From Sipunculus nudus (taxonomy: Eukaryota; Annelida; Sipuncula; Golfingiida; Sipunculidae): DNA of 64,000 nt. The notes beneath the pieces are model-generated. The model worked only from the letters and a program-made list of their open reading frames with translations, did no database searches and was not told where the DNA came from. The DNA is taken from assembly GCA_026874595.1 (NCBI GenBank), contig CM049317.1, positions 46,398,401-46,462,400 on the forward strand, in the 5' to 3' direction. The translations under genes were made by a program, and so were the position numbers. Positions 25,121 through 35,620 of this stretch are shown in pieces. Within the stretch, counting starts at the first letter, position 1, and every line of letters starts with the position of its first letter.

Positions 25121-25576
25121 GACCGAATCCTGAATTGGTTGTTTATCATGAAGTTCTATATTATGAACACATTTTGTCTGAAAAACAATCAGCTCTCAAA
25201 ACTCCAAAACTAGCAGTAGAGAACTTGTTTGTGTTAGCCTTTGGGCCATTCTTTAATTGAGATACCATCACTATTCTATAGATGACACAGGCATATTTAC
25301 TTTTTGTTCTGCTGTAACATATGTATTAAAAAATACAGCACATAGGCAGACCGAATCCTGAATTGGTTGTTTATCATGAAGTTCTATATTATGAACACAT
25401 TTTGTCTGAAAAACAATCAGCTCTCAAAACTCCAAAACTAGCAGTAGAGAACTTGTTTGTGTTAGCCTTTGGGCCATTCTTTAATTGAGATATCATCACT
25501 ATTCTATAGATGACACAGGCATATTTACTTTTTGTTCTGCTGTATCATATGTATTAAAAAATACAGCACATAGGCA
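25121..25576. repeat. Tandem duplication, 2 x 228 bp
   Basis: Units 25121-25348 and 25349-25576 both open GACCGAATCCTGAATTGGTT and differ at only about two positions (GATACCATC versus GATATCATC; TGTAACATA versus TGTATCATA). The near identity implies a recent event, or conversion. It sits in the intron and contains no visible exon. Confidence 0.95.
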
Positions 25577-26884
25577 GACGAGGTCATTCGTGTTAGTAAG
25601 AGTACTTCATCATGATTTCTGAGGTAACAGTTCTGAGCAAATTTGATCAGGTCACGAGCATTATATATTTCTGAGAAATTAGTAGTTTAGAATTCACTTT
25701 CATGCAAGGTAGGCCAACAATTTTAAAGTTTCTGCCACTGTGCAACACCTGCAAATTGAAGCTGCTGATATGCAAAGTTGTTTGAACTATAATCACGGTT
25801 TACAGATTTCAGACAGCCTGAAATTTCATGAACTTTTTTAGGACATAAAGAAAAATTAAGGATACAATCAAAAATGGGCAAATATTGCAGAAATGCACTA
25901 ATGGCCTTAAAGGGGAAGATCCTTTTTATCAGGGTGGTTGTGCATTGTTTTATTTTGCAACAAGAGAACAATGACATTTAGGAAACAAAATTTTACTGTC
26001 TCCAGACTTTTGGAACATTTGAAAAATGTTATGACCTGTTTAGAACCAGGTGATTTCAAATCAAAAATGTAACATTTTATAAGGATTTTTTCCTAATCAA
26101 ATAACTTATACTGGTAGTATTAATATGGGTGTTTCTTTTTAATATGACATATTTTGAAATTTATTTTTGAAATTATTCTTAACTTTATTTTGAAATCTAC
26201 AAGAATAAATATTTTTTTAATTTTCATTATTAGGTTTCTATCATATGGTGGGCAAAAGATATACAGCACATGTATAAAACTACAATGTTGAACATGGGAT
26301 GTTTTGTATACTTCCTGAAGTTCAAATGGTAAATTTATATAAAATAAAAATCACACAGATTGGGTAAAAAATGTTTTCATATACCACAGAGTATAGAACG
26401 TATTTTTCTGAGTATGTAAAGTGGTCTGAGGGCTGCAGTTTTGGGTAAGATTAAACCGAAAAAAAATATTTACACAAATTCCAGAGTGTGTTAAGACCTT
26501 ATGAGCTAAAATGAGTTACAAAAAATAGCAATCACAAGAAGTCACTATCAGCACAACAAAAGTATTCAGGATGTGCCATCCAGGTGGTTTCAAGAAAACA
26601 CAGTGATCCTACCAAAATAAAAGGTTTATAAAAACACAATCTTGCAAACAGATATAATAAAATGTGTGTACATTTTCAAGATTTGGTCATCTCTACACAT
26701 ATTCTTTATACACTTTGTTACAGGTGCCTTTTTTATTGTGTGCACAAATCTAACAAGTCTTTTTTGTTGTGTGACACGGGCTTAACTCATGTTGTGGCGC
26801 CTGTGCCAGGCCACGTATTGCACTCTCAGTTTAATCTGTACTGGTTGAACTTTCGTTGTCATGCTAGCTTGGGGCTTTCTCGCC

Positions 26885-26945
26885 TGGCCGAGTGCGTAAC
26901 CTGGTCAAAAACATAGTATCCGCAAAACTTCGTTTTGGCGGATAA
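26885..26945 (+). repeat. Family A 3' end fragment
   Basis: Has ACCTGGTCAAAAACATAG followed by GTATCCGC, AAAAC, TTC, GTTTT, GGCGGAT, the same terminal hairpin as 30765-30794. Its interior and 5' end were not recognised, so it is a truncated copy. Confidence 0.65.
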
Positions 26946-27135
26946 AAAAATGCATAAAATCTACAAAAATATAGTTGGAGCCACCAATATCAGTTTGTAG
27001 CCTACTTGAACATTTAACACCTTTTGGAGTATCTGTCAAACCATTGCTGAGAAAAGCTGCTGGTGTTAACATATGAAAGCTGTCAGAAAATGAACAAACG
27101 CCACACCATGCGAACAGCTCACAGGTGAGCTAAAA
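26946..27135 (+). repeat. Short element ending AGCTCACAGGTGAGCTAAAAA-like
   Basis: Its right end at 27116-27135 is AGCTCACAGGTGAGCTAAAA, a hairpin of AGCTCAC with GTGAGCT. The same kind of end, more diverged, occurs at 32990-33010 and 36937-36957. Related in style to the TCAGCTGAGCTAAAAA ends of the Helentron-like copies. Confidence 0.45.
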
Positions 27136-27284
27136 AGCTGGGGTATTATTAAAGCTCTTTGTGGTAGGAACCACCTACAGTTTATAAATATGTCCTAAGA
27201 TTTAATAAGAAATCATATAAATTCAACAAATAAGATGGCTGAATAGCTTTATGTCAGTTGGAACCCTGTGTGTGACAGTAATAC

Positions 27285-27413
27285 CTGGCTGATGCAAAAT
27301 CAGTCTCTCAATAACGTCCCTCTGATGTTCACATAATGTCCTCAGGTCGTCCATGTGCTTCTTATGCTGCGTCAAGATGACCTTGGCCTGTCTCAGCTCT
27401 AAACCGAACTCCC
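27285..27413 (-). CDS. TBK1-binding-adaptor-like protein, middle exon (residues 265-308)
   Basis: A 129-nt exon, phase 1 at both ends, so skipping it would keep the frame. Acceptor is TTTTTCAG (ending at 27414) and donor is CAG|GTATTA. It encodes an alpha-helical stretch (ELRQAKVILTQHKKHMDDL then RTLCEHQRDVIERLILHQP) rich in Leu, Arg, Glu and Gln. Its place after the coiled coil corresponds to where the TBK1-binding helix lies in AZI2 and TBKBP1; assigning that function is inference. Splice phases with both neighbours agree exactly, which is the main support for the exon. Confidence 0.85.
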
Positions 27414-28216
27414 CTGAAAAATTCAATACATACAGCTCACCAGTGGCAGATATGGAATAAAGAAATATCAGATAATATACCATACATATCCCTCCTGGTG
27501 GAAACAGTGGGAGTGCCAGATGCCCTGGAATTCAAATGAATATCAGTCTATTAAAAAGAGTCAGGTTTTATCAAATAAAATTTCTATTAAAGAAAGCCAA
27601 GTTACAACCCCATGATGTTGAACACAAAAATTATTTGCAAAATGAACCCCTGTGTACTAGAAGGGCACATTATAAAGTTATGGTGTTCTTTAGTCATTGA
27701 CCTCAGAAATTATTCTAATATATATGACTATAATACGGGTGTTTGTGTTTGCATAATGTGTAACAGCTATAACAGCTATTTATTGAAAATGGGCTAAAAA
27801 TTTATCTTTTCTTCATAAATGTTAAAAGCTTTTAGGACCTTTTTTAAATCTGAATATTTACTGTTGTATAGTATAGGTCTTTAGGTATATTAAAGGTTGT
27901 GGAAGTGACAAATACACTCAAGGTAAGATACCTGTTGCAGGGATGACAGGAGAATTTTTGTATCAAACAAAATTATTAGTCTGCATCTCTTACAATTATG
28001 AGACTGGCAGAATAACCAATTTAGCCCATGTTTATTAAGGATGAGTTTACTGACAACAGCAATGAAATCTAGTGAAACAAAGCTCAGGCAATCTAGCCTA
28101 TTCTTGGCTGGCCTGTGAAATGTTAGGGAACATTGCTCTTTGATTTCAAAATGATCTCCAATAGACAAACAGCTGTATACTTAACAGGTAGAAGGTTCAG
28201 ATAACTTTACACCTAC
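27414..28216 (-). other. Intron of the adaptor gene
   Basis: Runs from GTAGGTG (donor at 28216) to TTTTTCAG at 27414. No exon or repeat end recognised inside. Confidence 0.75.
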
Positions 28217-29009
28217 CACTGTCCATGACTGGTCCCGTACCCTCCCTGTATAATCTAAGTGATGTTTCAACCTCGGACCTCAAACGGGATATCTCCTCCT
28301 CATCGTTCTGCTGCCGTCCCTGGTAACGCAACACCTGCTCCTGTAGATGTGCACAATCTTTCTGACTTTCTTCTAGTTGCAGTTTAGTTTCCTTGAGTTT
28401 GTCTTCAACTTTCTTATAACTTTCTCTCATTTCCTGGAGTTGTTTTTCTAATTCCCTATCACTTTGACCTGAACTTTCAGAAACATGTGTGCTTAAGCGT
28501 TGGTTGTCTTTCAGGATGTTACTATTCAGCCTCTCAAGTTCTAGTATCCTACTTTTAGCATCATGCAGCTGAGCACGGTACTCTTGGGAGTCCATTTTTA
28601 ACTTGTCGACTATTTTAGCTTGTTGTAAAGCCTGATCTCGAGCCGTATACAACTGATCCTGCAGGTCGTGTATCTTCCCTTGGTCCTCCTCTGCTGCTTC
28701 ACCATCAATGTCTGTCGTGTACGCTTCTCTTTTCATGAAACGCTGAAGGTGTTTCTTCATCAGCCTGTTGCTATTTTCTAATTGTTTTCGTCCAGCTTGG
28801 CTTTCATTGTATTGTTTCTTCAGTCCCTCATAAGCCAATGCGAGTGCATGGTATGCAGCTGGGTTGACGTCACTTTGTGATGACCCATGATACATACGAT
28901 ACCTGGCCTCCGGCAGAGGGGCTGGATTGCTACCTCCTGTAGTACCTGAATGGCGACTGTTAAAATGGTCGCTAATAATCTGAATATCAGACTCATCTAG
29001 TTCTTCCAT
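28217..29009 (-). CDS. TBK1-binding-adaptor-like protein, first coding exon (residues 1-265)
   Basis: Likely an adaptor scaffolding TBK1/IKK-epsilon-type kinases in innate immune or autophagy signalling, by resemblance. ATG at 29009-29007 lies 13 bases after an acceptor (TTTTTCAG ending at 29023), so a 5' UTR exon must exist upstream. The N-terminus has an acidic D-E-S-D-I-Q-I-I motif and, near residue 50, YHALALAYEGLKKQ; AZI2 and TBKBP1 start with a comparable acidic D-I-x-I-L motif and an S-H-F-A-L-x-x-A-Y-x-D-I-K segment. From about residue 55 to 260 the heptad pattern with many E, Q, K, R and L indicates a long coiled coil. The donor is AGTG|GTAGGT, leaving phase 1. Joined to the two downstream exons it gives 2,376 nt (792 codons) without a stop. 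A TAX1BP1/CALCOCO-type protein is the alternative. Confidence 0.85.
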
Positions 29010-29022
29010 TACACAAGCATTT
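29010..29022 (-). other. 5' UTR part of the first coding exon
   Basis: Thirteen bases between the CAG acceptor (29025-29023) and the start codon. The upstream promoter exon is not identified. Confidence 0.6.
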
Positions 29023-29065
29023 CTGAAAAAAGAACAAATTTGTAGTCATACACTTTCATCAAATA

Positions 29066-29100
29066 AACAAGGGACCTATGGGTCACAGCGCTCAGCTGTT
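29066..29100 (-). repeat. Helentron-like 3' end close to the splice acceptor
   Basis: AACAAGGGACCTATGGGTCA followed by CAGCGCTCAGCTG is the 3' terminus of the Helentron-like family on the - strand. Its end lies about 40 bases upstream of the acceptor for the first coding exon of the adaptor gene. Confidence 0.5.
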
Positions 29101-29468
29101 ATATATGATAAAAAAATATTATTTAGAAATGAGGCACATGCTGCTTTTGTGTGGTAATAAATATAAGCTGTATTATGAGTTGTTGTTGTTTAGCTTATGT
29201 ATGATTTTGATTGTACCTTTGGAGACAGGGAATAGGACTGATTTCATTTATTTTATTAACAAATGGAGTACTATTGTAACATAGATTTTGACTTGGTCAT
29301 ATAACTTATAAGCAGAACATATAATAAAAGAGTTTAACTATTTATTAACAAGGCCTACAGGCCTAATGTGAACCTGTGCATTGGGAAATACACCAGGTAT
29401 AATGCTTCAATGCTGGACCATTACTTTTCATGTATATGAACAATGCAAGTACTAAACAATTTGAATAA

Positions 29469-30797
29469 GAAACTAGAATACGGGTAGTCGACAAGCGACT
29501 ACGTGTATCCGCCAAAATCAGAGAAGGACGGGTGAAGTAAGGCATTGATTGAGTGGCAAGGGGATATAGAGTTACGTGTTAAATATTAGAATGGATCTCT
29601 GCCACATAAACATGATTGTAGGTGGCGCCACCTGTTATTTGAACGAGAAACTATCCAAGGGCTACATTTGTGTAAAATTTTTTTCCTGATTGGTCAAACG
29701 GTTCCTGAGATATGAGCTTGGATGTCTGCAGCATAAACTTGAATGTAGGTGGCGCCACCTGTCATAAAATCAAGAAAGCTATCTAGGATGTATACACATG
29801 CCGAATTTTAGGTGAATTAGTCAAACCACTGCAGAGATATGAGTGATTTTAACCCCAGGCAGATGAACAAATGGACACTGTGCAAACATGGTTGCAGGCG
29901 GCGCCACCTTTTGTTGTGTATGTAATAAAGCTATCCCAGGGCTACATTTGTGTAAAATTTTTTTCCGGATTGGTCAAACGGTTCCCGAGATATATGGGAT
30001 TATGTGTGGAGCGTTAACGTGAATGTAGGTGGCGCCACCTGTCACAAAATCGAGAAAGCTATCTAGGATGTATATGCATGCCGAATTTTAGGTGAATTAG
30101 TCAAACCACTGCAGAGATATGAGTGATATAACCCCAGGCAGATGAACAGATGGACACTGTGCAAACATGGTTGCAGGTGGCGCCACCTTTTGTTGTGTAT
30201 GTTATAAAGCTATCCCAGGGCTACATTTGTGTAAAATTTTTTTCCGGATCGGTCAAATGGTTCCCGAGATATATGGGATTATGTGTGGAGCATTAACGTG
30301 AATGTAGGTGGCGCCACCTGTCACAAAATCGAGAAAGCTATCTAGGATGTATATGCATGCCGAATTTTAGGTGAATTAGTCAAATCACTGCAGAGATATG
30401 AGTGATTTTAACCCCAGGCAGATGAACAGATGGACACTGTGCAAACATGGTTGCAGGTGGCGCCACCTTTTGTTGTGTATGTTATAAAGCTTTCCCAGGG
30501 CTACATTTGTGTAAAAATTTTTTCCGGATCGGTCAAACGGTTCCCGAGATATATGGGTTTATGTGTGGAAACGGACGCACAAACGGACGCTGGGCAGAGA
30601 CGAAAGGTCAGAGGTCAAGGTCACTTGGTTAGGCACCAGTTCACATGTGACCCGATAATTTGTGTAAGTTTCGGAAAAATCTGTCCAGTAGTCTCAGAGG
30701 AGTTCTCCGGAAACGAACGCGGCGGGGGCGGCGGCGGCGGCGGCGGAACCCGGTCAAAAACATAGTATCCGCAAAACTTCGTTTTGGCGGATACAAC
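29469..30797 (+). repeat. Hairpin-ended repeat family A, copy 2, with about 280-bp tandem units
   Basis: 5' end: hairpin GTAGTCG/CGACTAC (29484-29490 with 29496-29502) then GTATCCGCC at 29505. 3' end: hairpin 30765-30794 (GTATCCGC/GCGGATAC outer, AAAAC/GTTTT inner, loop TTC) preceded by a (GGC)n tract at 30718-30746. Between them three units of about 280 bp start near 29781, 30061 and 30340 (ATCTAGGATGTATAT). Each has two copies of the palindrome AGGTGGCGCCACCT or a close variant. Not coding. Confidence 0.75.
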
Positions 30798-31080
30798 AAT
30801 TACACAAACTCTGCTGAAATTCTGGCATGGGTGCATGGAACACTAAAAAATTGTAGCTGGCACCACCAGTCTTGTATACAATGAAGCTATCAGAGATATA
30901 TACATATGCCCAATTTCAGACTGATATATCAAACCCCTCCTGAGAAAAACGCAGGGACACACACTGTGCAAAAGTCATGGTAGGTGGCAACACCTGTCTT
31001 GTGAGCGAGAGAGCCATCAAAGACACATAGACAGGTCAAAATATTAAGCCAATACATCAAACTTTCCTTGAGTCTGATGC
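30798..31080. repeat. Diverged relative of family A tandem units
   Basis: Phrases such as GGCACCACCAGTCTTGTATA, ATGAAGCTATCAGAGATATA and GGTGGCAACACCTGTCTTGT are weak versions of the family A unit. No ends defined. Confidence 0.35.
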
Positions 31081-31660
31081 ATGGGGCTGACCAGGCTAAG
31101 GTGAGAAAGGCTGTTGCCCCGAGTGAACTGTGACAAATTGCTTGCTCAGGCTACTGCACTGAGTGAACACATGACCTGCACCTGGCTAGACTGAGTGAAC
31201 TTTTGACCTGTACCTGGCTGCACTGAGTGAACTCTTGACCTGTTGCATAATCTGACACAGTTGGCAGTCTGCCAAAGCTATAAATAGAATGCAGCTCCTG
31301 CACTGAGTAAACTCCTGACCCATACCTGGCTGCACTGAGTGAACTCTTGACCTGTTGCCTAATCTGATACAGTTGGCAGTCTGCCAAAGGTATAAATAGA
31401 TCCAGACTGACCTCTAGCCTGTTGCCAAATCTGAAATAGTAGCCACACCATTGCATAAGCTCATGCAGGGGCCCTGCCCTGAGGGGCTTGACACCCATGA
31501 AGTGATCACATGGTGCCCATGAGGTGTTCACATGTCACCCATGAGGTAATCACATGCAATGTGCTTGGCTGCACTGATTGAACTCATGACCCATATCTGG
31601 CTGCACTGAATGAACTCTTGATCTGTTCCCAAATCTGAAACAGTTGGCAGTTTCTCAACC
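31081..31660. repeat. Local tandem repeat, about 112-bp period
   Basis: The block TACCTGGCTGCACTGAGTGA...CAGTTGGCAGTCTGCCAAAG recurs at 31211 and 31323, with a degraded copy from about 31588 and partial copies at 31080-31200. GTCACCCATGAGGT-type short repeats lie at 31490-31550. Confidence 0.65.
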
Positions 31661-33010
31661 TATTTAAAGATACAGATTCAATCTTGGCTTGTTTGTATAT
31701 CTGTTTACACATACTGAAAGACTTTGGCTAAAATTTTTTTTTCAAGCCGACATATTCATAAACTTTTTATCAAAATATCTAGAATAATAAAAGATGCAGT
31801 AATTTCATTGTTAAAGGTCCAATAGTTCAGCTAAAAATCATTCTAGTAAACTTGAACAAAGGCCACCTAAGAATAATTTTTGTGCAATGTTACAGAAGAT
31901 ATAATTGAAATAATAATTTCGTAGAAGAACACTACTGCAGTCCTCAGTTCGAAAAGACATAATAATGGCCATAAAACCAACTTAAGCTTTTCACAACTCA
32001 ACCAAAAATCAACAAAACTCAGTATATTCTGATATGATTGAAAGAACCATGTCCAGGTCAATGTAGGTGGCACCACAAAATCGCAATTTCAAATATGAGT
32101 CATGTGACCAACATTTGCACAATACCTGGTAATGCTAGCTTCTGTCATTTCTGAAAGTACTATGTCAGTGTGCTTACTTGATCAAATGACTGTTCAAATT
32201 TGTGTAACTCCACTAAAATTCATCAAATGCAAACCATTTGAAGAAACTTGAGAGGGCTTGCCTCTGGGATCATTTATGTAAAATATTGAACAATTTGGCT
32301 GGACCGTCTACAAGAAGCTTTTTCCCTATAAAATCTAAGGAAATGCAGATAGCAAAAAAATAAGCTAAATCCCACAAAATTTGATATGTGACAGATTATT
32401 GCATAAAATCTGGGAATGGTAGCTCCTGCTATTCCTGAGAAATTATGGATTAATGTACAGATGACCAATGACCCCCGTACAAAAAAAAGGTCATTTCAGG
32501 TGGCGCCACCAATACCAGGGAAAATGCACATGGGCATGAATTGTACGTCATGCATGTACCAATGAATGCATATTTCTAAATATAGTTTGTACAACAGAAA
32601 CAGTCATATATGACTCATGTGACCAACACTGGCAAAAATTTGGTGATGATAGCTCTGGCCGTTTTTGAGACTGTCATTTTCGTATGCTTTTTTGGACAGA
32701 TGACTAAGTTCAATTCCTGTAACTCGGCCAAAATTCACCAAACTTGAAAAATTGGAACAAAATTGAGGGAGATGGTATAAAAGATTATTTCTGTGAAATA
32801 TTGAACAATTTGGCTTGAGTGTTTCTGAGAAGAAAATTTTAAAAGTTTTTTTTAGCTTTTTCTCTATAAAATTTAAGAAAATTTTCAGATGGCTAATTTT
32901 TTGCATTAAATTTCATGATGCTAGCTCCAATCATTTTCAAATTAGTATGGGTTAACGTACAGAAGACAAACGCCGTCACACCATCGCATTAGCTCACAGG
33001 TTAACTAAAA
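31661..33010 (+). repeat. Repeat family D, copy 1
   Basis: Shares long diverged phrases with 35980-36957: CTAACTCGGCCAAAA-like, GACAGATGACTAAGTTCAA, ATATTGAACAATTTGGCT. It also carries CAGGTGGCGCCACC at 32498. It ends at about 33010 with CATCGCATTAGCTCACAGG then TTAACTAAAAA. Confidence 0.55.
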
Positions 33011-33011
33011 A

Positions 33012-35620
33012 CTAGACATTTCTTGGCACCGCAGGTGCCAGAGTATCCCCAGACATAGTAGGCCCCCACCCCCTTTATAAATAGACCCCCATTTTAAGCA
33101 GCATATACTGACACTTGGCATATTCATTGTTTCTTCCATCTAACAATCCACAATCTTGTTAAAGATGTTGGTCCTGTGACCTTGATCTTTTTAAAGATGT
33201 GTCCTGTGACCTTGACCTGTGACCTCATGACCCCAAAATCAAATCTGGTCTTGCTTTTCCAATGGGACACATGCAAGTTAAGTTTGAAATCTATACATCA
33301 ATAAAGCAGGAATTATCACCCAGAAACTAATTTTTGGACAGATGGCTCCTGTGACCTTCACCTTTGACCTTGTGACCTCAAAATTGATAGTGTTCTTCCT
33401 CTCTTGGCAGGAGAACTATATGTGCAAGATGTAGGATCTGAGATTAAATGTTTGGATGAAAATGCATCCACATCTTTTTAAAGATGTGTACTGTGACCTT
33501 GACCTTTGACCTCATCACCCCAAAATCAATTTGGGTCTTGCTTTTCTAATGGGCCATATACAAGTCAAATTTGAAATCCATACATCAATAAAAGCAGGAA
33601 TTATCATCCAGAAACTAATTTTTGGACAGATGGCTCCTGTGACCTTCACCTTTGACCTTGTGACTTCACAATTGATAGGGGTCTTCCACTCTTGGCAGGT
33701 GAACTATATATGCAAGAGGAAAGATCTGAGATGAATTGTTTGGCTGAAAATGCATCCACAATCTTTTTAAAGAGGTTTCCTGTGACCTTGACCTTTGACC
33801 TCATGACCCCAAAATCAATTCAGGTCTTGCTTTTCCAATGGGTCAAATTCAAGTCAAGTTTGAAATCCATACATCAATAAAAGAAGGAATTATCATCCAG
33901 AAACTAATTTTTGGACAGATGGCTCCTGTGACCTTCACCTTTGACCTTGTGACCTCAAAATTGATAGGGTTCTTCCTCTCTTGGCAGGTGAACTATATGT
34001 GCAAGATGAAAGATCTGAGATGAAATGTTTGGATGAAAATGCATCCACATCTTTTTAAAGGTGTGTCCTTTGACCTTGACCTTTGACCTCATAACCTCAA
34101 AATCAATTTGGGTCTTGCTTTTCCAATGGGACATATACAAGTCAAGTTTGAAATCTATACATCAGTAAAAGCAGGAATTATCATCCAGAAACTAAATTTT
34201 GGACTGATGGCTCCTGTGACCTTCACCTTTGACCTTGTGACCTCACAATTGATAGGGGTCTTCTACTCTTGGCAGGTGAACTATATGTGCAAGATGAAAG
34301 ATCTGAGATGAATTGTTTGGCTGAAAATGCATCCACAATCTTTTTAAAAAAGTTTCCTGTAACCTTGACCTTTGACCTCATGACCCCAAAATCAATTCAG
34401 GTCTTGCTTTTCCAAAGGGTCAAATACAAGTCGAGTTTGAAATCCATACATCAATAAAAGAAGGAATTATCATCCAGAAACTAATTTTTGGACAGATGGC
34501 TCCTGTGACCTTCACCTTTGACCTTGTGACCTCAAAATTGATAGGGTTCTTCCTCTCTTGGCAGGTGAACTATATGTGCAACATGAAAGATCTGAGATGA
34601 AATGTTTGGATGAAAATGCATCCACATCTTTTTAAAGGTGTGTCCTGTGACCTTGACCTTTGACCTCATGACCCCAAAATCAATTGGAGTCTTGCTTTTT
34701 CAATGGGACATATATAAGTCAAGTTTGAAATCAATACATCAATAAAAGCAGGAATTATCATCCAGAAACTAATTTTTGGACAGATAGCTCCTGTCGCCTT
34801 GACCTTTGACCTTGTGACCCCAAAATTTATATGGATCATCCACTACTGGCAAGTGAGCTATATATTCAAGATGGAAGACCTAAGATGAAAGTTTGGCTTA
34901 AAATGCATCCACAGTATCTTTTAAAATGCCAGTCCAGTGACCTTGACCTTTGACCTCATGACCCTAGAACCTGTAGGGTTCTTACTTTAGTGGTGGGCCA
35001 TACATAAGTCATGTTTGAAATCCATATGGCTATCAACACTCGAGATATCATAAGAGGTGTGTGATTTTCACCATATATGGCAATATTCAAGGTCAAGGCC
35101 ACTATCATAGGAAAGGTCATGACCCGAATTTAAATAAACATCATCCCATAACCCATACCTATGTATATACATAATATAAAAGAAATCTGTCCATTGGTTT
35201 TTGACTTATAATCCTCACAGTACTGTAAGGTGGCAATTTTGGGGGTATTAAACGGCACAAAAACAAGTAAAGAATAATAGGTGGCGCCACCAGTTTCTGG
35301 AACATGACAACCCTATCCATGATCATCCATCAACTTGATTTTGGGATAAATCCATGCAAGATTTCTTGAGATATTAAAGAATTTGTGTGATTTTCCCCAA
35401 AATTGGACCTATTCAAGGTCAAGGACACTCTCCTAGTAAAGGTCATGACCTCATTTTAAATAGGCGTCGTCCTCTCACCCATATCTATACATATACCAAG
35501 TTTGGTAAAGTTCCGTGAAATATTTTTTAGGTTATCGCGCCAACAAGATTTATATGCGGCGGCGGCGGCGGGACCGGTATGAAAACATAGTATCCCCCGA
35601 CTTTGTCTGGGGATACAATT
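33012..35620 (+). repeat. Hairpin-ended repeat family B, 2.6 kb, with 288-bp tandem units
   Basis: 5' end: hairpin TGGCACC/GGTGCCA (33024-33030 with 33034-33040) then GTATCCCCAGACATAG at 33043. 3' end: GCGGCGG tract, ACCGGTATGAAAACATA, then hairpin 35590-35616. The interior is tandem units of 287-289 bp, marked by TGCATCCA at 33463, 33751, 34040, 34328, 34617 and 34904. Alternate units are more alike (type 1 at 33463, 34040, 34617 with GGTGTGTCC-like text; type 2 at 33751, 34328 with AAAGAGGTTTCC-like text), a 577-bp higher-order period. Each unit has two TGACC arrays. Not coding. Confidence 0.75.

Larger units (their letters stand above)
24969..27284 (-). other. Intron of the adaptor gene
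   Basis: Bounded by CCAG|GTATTA at 27285/27284 and TTTACAG at 24969. Carries the 228-bp tandem duplication at 25121-25576 and the repeat ends at 26885-27135. No extra exon was seen inside. Confidence 0.75.

Noticed and set aside
31151-31531. 126-codon frame on the - strand
   Set aside because: Its residues repeat with the 112-bp nucleotide period, so it is a by-product of the tandem repeat.
29469-35620. Regular spaced repeats that might suggest a CRISPR-like array
   Set aside because: Unit length of about 280 bp, no spacers, repeats contiguous, and eukaryotic context.
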